Part shown: positions 31,124-35,670 of the stretch, one piece after another
Layout: every line of letters starts with the position of its first letter
Position numbering within the stretch: position 1 is the stretch's first letter
Origin: Spirochaetia bacterium
GTDB lineage: Bacteria; Spirochaetota; Spirochaetia; DAHUYW01
DNA length: 35,670 nucleotides
NCBI GenBank assembly: GCA_030041455.1
Contig: JASHNV010000111.1
Coordinates: forward strand, 1-35,670
Reading direction: 5' to 3'
The notes under the pieces: model-generated
The model's database searches: none
The model's input: the letters and a program-made list of their open reading frames with translations, nothing else
What the model was told of the DNA's origin: nothing
Position numbers and translations under genes: made by a program

Positions 31124-31426
31124 ATGATCCGGCACATCGTGATGTGGAAGTTGAAGGACGAAGCCGAAGGAGCGTCGAAGAAGGAAAACGCCGAGCGGCT
31201 GCGCCGCATGATCGAGGCGCTGCGAGAGCCGATCCCGCAGATCGTCGAGCTCGAGGTCGGCTTTCAGATGGAGCCCGCCGAGAACGGGTTCGACGTGGCC
31301 CTGGTCTCCTCGTTTCGTACGCGATCGGACCTGGAGCTCTACCAGAAGCACCCCGAGCACCAGAAGGTGATCACGTTCGTGAGAAGCGTCACGCGCGAGC
31401 GCGCCGCGCTCGACTTCGAAAGCTGA
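31124..31426 (+). CDS. Dabb (stress-responsive A/B barrel) domain protein
   Basis: Small 100-aa protein consisting of one dimeric alpha/beta-barrel (Dabb) domain: MIRHIVMWKLKDEA at the N-terminus, the central VELEVGFQ and DVALVSSFRTRSDLELY, and HPEHQKVITFVRSV at the end. These fit the family consensus of HxVxxxF/WK and Y-x-x-HPxH. Functions vary from stress proteins to small-molecule enzymes; none can be assigned here. GAAGGAG lies 11 bases ahead of the ATG. It follows the kinase gene by 79 bp on the same strand and could be co-transcribed with it. Confidence 0.85.
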   Translation: MIRHIVMWKLKDEAEGASKKENAERLRRMIEALREPIPQIVELEVGFQMEPAENGFDVALVSSFRTRSDLELYQKHPEHQKVITFVRSVTRERAALDFES

Positions 31427-31764
31427 CGCCGGGCTTCCGGCCCGTTCCTTCAGGCTCCGGAGACTTTACGTCGGGGAGGTTCGTCCGCTCGACGCGACGA
31501 GCGCGCTCTCCTCGCGGCGTGAGGAAGCGACTCCCGACGAGCTCGATGAGCTTCAAGCCCGGGGGAGCGCGCGAGCCTCTCGCGCTCGGCTGGCGGTGCT
31601 CCTCGGGGGCGGCGTCGAGAAAAGCGAGGCCGTTCGCGCCGCTGCCCGGCAATCGCTTCGGGCGGCGGACATCGAAAAAGCTCTCGGGCATTGAGGCCGG
31701 ACGGGGCGGACAGAGCGATTCTCGGTGACTCAAGGGGTACCAAGACCAAGGGGGCGGACGGGCA
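31427..31764. other. Intergenic stretch with a hairpin and a start-less open frame
   Basis: 338 bp between the Dabb and aminotransferase genes. A small hairpin GCCGG-GCTT-CCGGC lies right after the Dabb stop (31428-31441), without a T-run. One plus-strand frame ending at the TGA 31692-31694 stays open for about 100 codons and ends in protein-like sequence (DELDELQARG, LRAADIEKALGH). It has no ATG, GTG or TTG at its beginning, so it may be a gene remnant or chance. The minus-strand frame at 31389-31733 looks non-coding. Confidence 0.3.
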
Positions 31765-32970
31765 ATGGCGACGACAAGTCACCGGACTGACGGGTTCGGA
31801 GAGTCGGTCATCAGGCGAATGACGCGAGTCGCGAACGCCTCGGGCGCGATCAACCTGTCGCAAGGCTATCCGGACTTCGATCCGCCCGAGGCGCTCACGC
31901 GAGCGCTCGCGAAGGTCGCAGGCACGGGCCCCCACCAGTATGCCGTCACGTGGGGCGCGCCCGAGTTCAGGCGCGCTCTCGCCGACAAGCAGCGCGCTTT
32001 CATGGGCGTTCCGATCGACCCCGACGAGAACGTGGTCGTGACCTGCGGGTCGACCGAGGCGATGATGGCGGCGATCATGGCGGTCGTCAATCCGGGTGAC
32101 AAAGTCGTCGTCTTCTCTCCGTTCTACGAGAACTATGGAGCGGACGCCGTGCTCGCCGGCGCGACGCCGATCTACGTTTCGCTGAGCCCCGCCGACTTTT
32201 CCTTCGAGGCGAAGGCGCTCAGGGAGGCGTTCGAGGAGCGCCCGAAAGCGCTCATCCTGTGCAATCCCGGCAATCCGAGCGGCAAGGTCTTCACGCGCGA
32301 GGAGCTCACCTTGATCGCGGCGCTCGCCGAGGAGTTCGACGCGTGGGTCATCACCGACGAGGTGTACGAGCACATCGTCTACGCGCCGCGCAGGCACCTC
32401 TACATCGCGTCGCTGCCGGGGATGTGGGAACGGACGCTGTCGTGCAGCTCGCTCTCGAAGACCTACTCGATCACCGGCTGGCGCCTCGGTTACGTCATCG
32501 GTCCGAAAGCCGCGATCGACGCCGCGAAGAAGGTGCACGATTTCCTCACCGTCGGCGCGGCGTCTCCTCTCCAGGAGGCCGCCGTGGTCGCCCTCCGCTT
32601 TCCGCCGAGCTATTACGACGAGCTCGTCGCGCAGTATTCCCGCAGGCGCGAGGTCTTCCTGAGCGCGCTCGATCGCGCGGGCCTTCGCTCCACCCGTCCC
32701 GAGGGAGCGTACTACGTGATGACCGACATCTCCGAGTTCGACCCGGACGACGACACGAGGTTCTGCGAATGGATGGCGGAAAAGGTCGGCGTCGCCGCGG
32801 TTCCGGGGTCGAGCTTCTTCCGCGAGCCGGTCACCCACCTCATCCGCTTTCACTTCGCGAAGAAGGAAGCTACGCTCCTCGAGGCGGGGGAAAGGCTCCA
32901 GTCCCTGCGCTCGATCTGGGCTCAAAGCGGCTATGTGCGCGGGAGGGCCTCGGGCAGCCGGGCCCGCTGA
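31765..32970 (+). CDS. PLP-dependent class I aminotransferase
   Basis: 401-aa fold-type I aminotransferase of the aspartate/methionine/kynurenine aminotransferase group. LSQGYPDFDPPEAL (31-44) is typical of the methionine/kynurenine branch (YbdL-like). PLP-contact residues include N170 (NPGNPSG), D198 and Y201 (ITDEVYEH), and the Schiff-base lysine K232 (SLSKTYSITGWRLGY). The substrate carboxylate arginine is probably in LIRFHFAK near the C-terminus. It exchanges amino groups between an amino acid and a 2-oxo acid in the cytoplasm; the exact donor is not readable. The ATG at 31765 has only a weak, distant G-rich site upstream. The C-terminal tail (about 20 residues, RGRASGSRAR) is unusually basic. 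Confidence 0.92.
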   Translation: MATTSHRTDGFGESVIRRMTRVANASGAINLSQGYPDFDPPEALTRALAKVAGTGPHQYAVTWGAPEFRRALADKQRAFMGVPIDPDENVVVTCGSTEAMMAAIMAVVNPGDKVVVFSPFYENYGADAVLAGATPIYVSLSPADFSFEAKALREAFEERPKALILCNPGNPSGKVFTREELTLIAALAEEFDAWVITDEVYEHIVYAPRRHLYIASLPGMWERTLSCSSLSKTYSITGWRLGYVIGPKAAIDAAKKVHDFLTVGAASPLQEAAVVALRFPPSYYDELVAQYSRRREVFLSALDRAGLRSTRPEGAYYVMTDISEFDPDDDTRFCEWMAEKVGVAAVPGSSFFREPVTHLIRFHFAKKEATLLEAGERLQSLRSIWAQSGYVRGRASGSRAR

Positions 32971-33124
32971 CCCGGAAGCCGGGCCGCCAGGGGAAGCGCG
33001 CGTCGTGGGCGTCCCGACAAGGCGTGAGAGCGGAGCCTTTGAATCGAGCATGGCTGTCCAGGCTTGCCGCGAGGATGCCGTCGGGAGCCTGGGCGCCGGA
33101 AGAGCGCGCAAGGGAGCCAGCGTC

Positions 33125-33469
33125 ATGAAGGAACCGCGGAAAGCGAGACAGGAGCGCGGCGCATCCCTCGAACGGATCAAGGGGATGATCGAGGAAGCGA
33201 CGATCGACTGCCATGACGAAAGCGAGCAGCTGATGGGCCTCGTCACGATGATTGGGGAGGAGCTTCGCCTCCCGTTCTCCACGGAGGTGCTCGGCGTCGA
33301 GGTCATGGTCGAGACCGTCGAGCTCAACGACGCCGGAGGGCTCGTCGCGGTGTGCAGACGGCAACGAACGACGCAGCGGGTGCCGCTCGTGGACCTCCCC
33401 CTTCCCTCGCCGCCTCCTGCGGGAGCGGAGTGGATCGAAGCCTATCGACAATGGGCCCGGCGAAGATGA
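33125..33469 (+). CDS. CcbP-like calcium-binding protein
   Basis: 114-aa acidic-to-neutral protein that resembles the CcbP family (Pfam Calci_bind_CcbP), named after a calcium-binding protein of Anabaena. The matching block is IEEATIDCHDESEQLMGLVTMI-type N-terminal sequence, ELRLPFSTEVLGVEV, the VPLVDLPLP turn and the ending EWIEAYRQWARRR, which corresponds to the usual Glu-Ala-Ile-x-Asp-Trp-x-Tyr-Trp end. The family binds Ca2+ through surface acidic residues; the physiological role outside cyanobacteria is unknown. AAGGGAG 8 bases upstream supports the ATG at 33125 over earlier in-frame starts. It follows the aminotransferase by 154 bp and converges on the MCP gene. Confidence 0.72.
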   Translation: MKEPRKARQERGASLERIKGMIEEATIDCHDESEQLMGLVTMIGEELRLPFSTEVLGVEVMVETVELNDAGGLVAVCRRQRTTQRVPLVDLPLPSPPPAGAEWIEAYRQWARRR

Positions 33470-33508
33470 CCGGGCCGGTCGGGAAATCCAGGCCCCGCCC
33501 GGGCTGCG

Positions 33509-35323
33509 TCAGACGACGAACTTTCGGCTTTCCTGCGCCGTTTGTCCGATCAGATTGTTGGTCGTCTGCGTGAGGTCGACCGCCTTCTCGACCGCGGAGG
33601 CGATCTCGGAGGTCGAGGAGGCGATCCCGTTGACGGAGTTCATGATGGTCTGGCTGACCTCGAGCAGCCGCCTCATCTCCTCGAGAACCCCGGCGCTTGC
33701 CTTCTCGATCTCGACGGATCGGTCGCGAATGTCCTGCGCGATCTCGTTCATCTCGTGGACCGTCGCGAGAACTTCCTGGCTTCCCGTCGACTGCTCGTCC
33801 ATCGCGGCGCGAATCTCTCCCTGATGGACCCGGACCCCGGAGACCCGCGAGAGGATGTCCGCGAAGGTCTCGCCGGCGGAGCGCGAGGCTTTCGCGGCGC
33901 TGTCGATCCCCAGCTTCAGCGAGTTGAGCGCCTTGCCGATGTCCTGGGACTGGAAGGTGGCGTCGTCGGCGAGCTTCCGTATCTCCGCCGCCACCACGGC
34001 AAAACCGCGGCCCGCGTCCCCGGCGTGAGCCGCCTCGATCGCCGCGTTCATCGAGAGGAGGTTCGTCGTCGTCGCGATATTGACGATGGCCGTGTTCGCC
34101 TTGATGAGGCTTTCCGATTGCTGCGCCGTCCGCTCGATCTGCTTGACCGAGTCGTCGATGAGCTGCTTTCCGCTCTCCGAAGCGGCGAGCAGCGCACCGG
34201 CGTCGAGGTCGATCTTCTCGACGCTGCTCTTCACGCTCTTGATGTTGGCCACGAGCTGCTCGACCGACGAGGCGGACTCGACGATCGCCGCGACCTGGTC
34301 CGCGAGCCTCCCGTTGAGCACGTCGATGTTGCGCGCGATCTGCTCGACGGCGGCGGTCGACTCGTTGACGGCCGCCGTCTCGTTCTCCACCTGGCTCTTC
34401 ACGTTACGTAGCTCCCGATCGATCGACGTGACCGATTCCGCCGTCGTCTCCATCCGCGTCACGAGGGAGCCGCCGGCTTCGGAGAGCCCGTCGCTTGCGG
34501 TCTTGACCGAGCCGATCAGCCGGGCGAGCTTCGCCGAGACCGCGTTGAGCGATCGGCCCATCCGTCCGATCTCGTCGCGCGCCGCTTCCTTGCTGCGGGA
34601 GGTGAGATCGCCCTGCTCCATGCGGTCGAAGACCTTGAGTATCGAGAGAATGTCCCGCCTGATCGAGCGAGTGATGAAGAGGGAGAGGAGAAGCGCGATC
34701 GCGGCGCCGCTCCCGGTCACGATCGCGATGACGAGGGTCATCTGGAGGGTGAGCGCGTCGTACTTCCGGTTCTCGCCGGCGGCGAGCTTCTCGAGCGCGT
34801 CGGAGAGATCGTCGGCGGGGCCGATGAGCGCCTTCAGATTCGAGTTCACCTCGGCGGTGAGCGCGGCGAGGGACGCGATGCCGGATCGGCTCTGGCGGGC
34901 GCCGCCCCCCGCGTACGCCTTCTCGAACGCGGGCAGGTACTGATTCGTCAGGAAGGACAGGTAGCTGTCGAAAGCCGATTCGACGGCGTCGGCTTTCGAC
35001 CGGAGCGCAGGAATGTCCGTGCGCTGTCGCACCGACGCGACGAGGGCGGCTTCGCCGCTGGTCAGGTTCGCGAGCGCTTGGTGGGCGCTCGGCAAGTTCC
35101 CGCTTACCGCGTCGGTTATGATCTCGATCGACGGCACGAGAATCTCGCGCTGGACGTCGAACAACGCGACGGTGCCGGCGTAGTGGTCGATGAGCCGGTC
35201 CTTGCTCTGCCGCTGGACCGCGATTCTTGAGATTTGGTAGGTCGCCACAGCGGCAAACAGGAGAATGATCACCGCAAAAGCCACGCCGAGCCTGACTCCG
35301 ACGCTCACGTCCGTTCGCTTCAT
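33509..35323 (-). CDS. Methyl-accepting chemotaxis protein
   Basis: 604-aa chemoreceptor. TM1 is about residues 12-32, a helical periplasmic sensor (33-190, four-helix-bundle type) follows, TM2 is 194-217, HAMP about 218-270, and the long signalling coiled coil runs to the C-terminus. The hairpin tip that contacts CheA/CheW is [20 protein letters not shown] (430-449) followed by KLADDA. Several Glu/Gln-rich heptads (for example [13 protein letters not shown]) are potential methylation sites. There is no C-terminal CheR-tethering pentapeptide. AAGGGG precedes the ATG at good distance. The ligand is unknown, but proximity to sugar genes allows a sugar or amino acid. No other chemotaxis gene is in the window. 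Confidence 0.95.
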   Translation of the reverse strand: MKRTDVSVGVRLGVAFAVIILLFAAVATYQISRIAVQRQSKDRLIDHYAGTVALFDVQREILVPSIEIITDAVSGNLPSAHQALANLTSGEAALVASVRQRTDIPALRSKADAVESAFDSYLSFLTNQYLPAFEKAYAGGGARQSRSGIASLAALTAEVNSNLKALIGPADDLSDALEKLAAGENRKYDALTLQMTLVIAIVTGSGAAIALLLSLFITRSIRRDILSILKVFDRMEQGDLTSRSKEAARDEIGRMGRSLNAVSAKLARLIGSVKTASDGLSEAGGSLVTRMETTAESVTSIDRELRNVKSQVENETAAVNESTAAVEQIARNIDVLNGRLADQVAAIVESASSVEQLVANIKSVKSSVEKIDLDAGALLAASESGKQLIDDSVKQIERTAQQSESLIKANTAIVNIATTTNLLSMNAAIEAAHAGDAGRGFAVVAAEIRKLADDATFQSQDIGKALNSLKLGIDSAAKASRSAGETFADILSRVSGVRVHQGEIRAAMDEQSTGSQEVLATVHEMNEIAQDIRDRSVEIEKASAGVLEEMRRLLEVSQTIMNSVNGIASSTSEIASAVEKAVDLTQTTNNLIGQTAQESRKFVV

Positions 35324-35670
35324 TCTTTTCCCCTTGTCGAGCGTCCGCCCCGAGCTCGTGATCTCGGGAGGGAAAGAGCCCGCGCGGCCACGCGACCGGC
35401 CGCCCTCTGCGGACGCTCTGGCCGCGTCGCGGCTCGTACGCGACGGAACGCCCGCCCGCCGACCGCATGAGCATAGCGGCCGGAGGAGACGACGGTCAAC
35501 GGGACCCGGAGAGACGGAAGCGAGCCCGGGCAGACGATCCGGCCGAAAAGGAATTCTTTGCGGGGAGCGGACCGGCGCCGGACCGCCGAGCGGTGCGCCG
35601 CCTGAGGTCGGCTCGACGGCGCGTCCAGTGGAAAGCCCCTTCGGCCTACAGGACCGGTCGCGTCAACCGC
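35324..35670. other. Upstream region of the MCP gene to the window edge
   Basis: 347 bp with no supported gene. It holds the MCP promoter and leader. From 35500 to the edge I see only GC-rich sequence without a convincing start, motif or repeat; it may belong to a gene beyond the window. Confidence 0.4.
35470..35499 (-). promoter_or_regulatory. Promoter of the MCP gene
   Basis: On the minus strand: TTGACC (35499-35494, 5/6), 18 bp, TATGCT (35475-35470) in the GCTATGCT context. Start near 35463, giving a leader of about 140 bases containing an inverted repeat CCCGAG-N8-CTCGGG (35349-35368). This is a sigma-70-type signal; no flagellar sigma-28 motif was seen. Confidence 0.55.

Noticed and set aside
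31389-31733. 114-codon minus-strand frame between the Dabb and aminotransferase genes
   Set aside because: No family resemblance, no good ribosome-binding site and overlap with the end of the Dabb gene.
34404-35474. ATG directly after the TATGCT near 35470, opening a 356-codon minus-strand frame
   Set aside because: It is a shadow frame of the MCP; the TATGCT element with TTGACC fits an MCP promoter instead.
1-35670. CRISPR arrays, tRNA or rRNA genes, insertion sequences, phage genes
   Set aside because: No regularly spaced repeats, cloverleaf-type sequences, transposase motifs or terminal inverted repeats were seen when reading both strands; a covariance-model search was not possible.

Overview
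This is a gene-dense, GC-rich bacterial chromosome segment. No rRNA, tRNA, CRISPR array, transposase or phage gene was recognised. The organism is a diderm: it has apolipoprotein N-acyltransferase, binding-protein-dependent sugar uptake and a methyl-accepting chemotaxis protein. A saprophytic, high-GC member of the Spirochaetota would fit the combination of sugar ABC importer without its own ATPase, MCP, cyclic-di-GMP synthase and SpoIIE-type phosphatase. That is an inference from gene style, and other GC-rich diderm phyla are not excluded.

Layout. 1-4063: UbiA-family prenyltransferase (+), a receiver-PAS-SpoIIE phosphatase (-), and an RlmL-like RNA methyltransferase (+). 4060-8960: a galactose-mutarotase-fold protein (+), a frameshifted 3-hydroxyisobutyrate-dehydrogenase-family gene (-), a xylulokinase that resembles the eukaryotic type (+) and a secreted class 3 lipase (-). 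9050-10099: an M48 metallopeptidase (+). 10107-14427: a minus-strand branched-chain amino acid operon ilvB-ilvN-leuC-leuD behind a good promoter. 14428-14810: an AT-rich, repeat-rich intergenic island full of GAATC/GATTC. 14811-18535: haemolysin-III-family protein (+), apolipoprotein N-acyltransferase with an extra N-terminal membrane domain (-), and a membrane GGDEF diguanylate cyclase (-).

18640-31044 is a carbohydrate locus. A binding protein plus two permeases (-) are divergent from a sugar isomerase/epimerase (+). A minus-strand operon follows: Asp/Glu-racemase-family protein, GH39-like glycosidase, XRE-cupin regulator and GH127 beta-L-arabinofuranosidase. Beyond it lie a xylitol/sorbitol-type dehydrogenase with a PAP2-family membrane protein (-) and a PfkB sugar kinase (+). 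Both glycosidases lack signal peptides, so the inferred scheme is import of arabinose- or xylose-containing oligosaccharides, cytoplasmic hydrolysis, then oxidoreduction and isomerisation to ketopentoses and phosphorylation by the xylulokinase at 6421 or the PfkB kinase. Substrates are inferred, not shown.

31124-35323: a Dabb-domain protein, a class I aminotransferase and a CcbP-like calcium-binding protein (all +), then an MCP (-).

Many promoters can be read by eye (TTGACA-like, 16-18 bp, TATnnT-like), often with the -10 in the context GCTATnnT. Some lie so close to the start codon that the transcripts should be leaderless or nearly so. I did not find a clearly new multi-gene defence or mobile system. 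The most unusual items are the GAATC-GATTC inverted repeats overlapping promoters, the enlarged Lnt, the eukaryotic-like xylulokinase, and the tandem palindromes in front of the GH39/GH127 operon.
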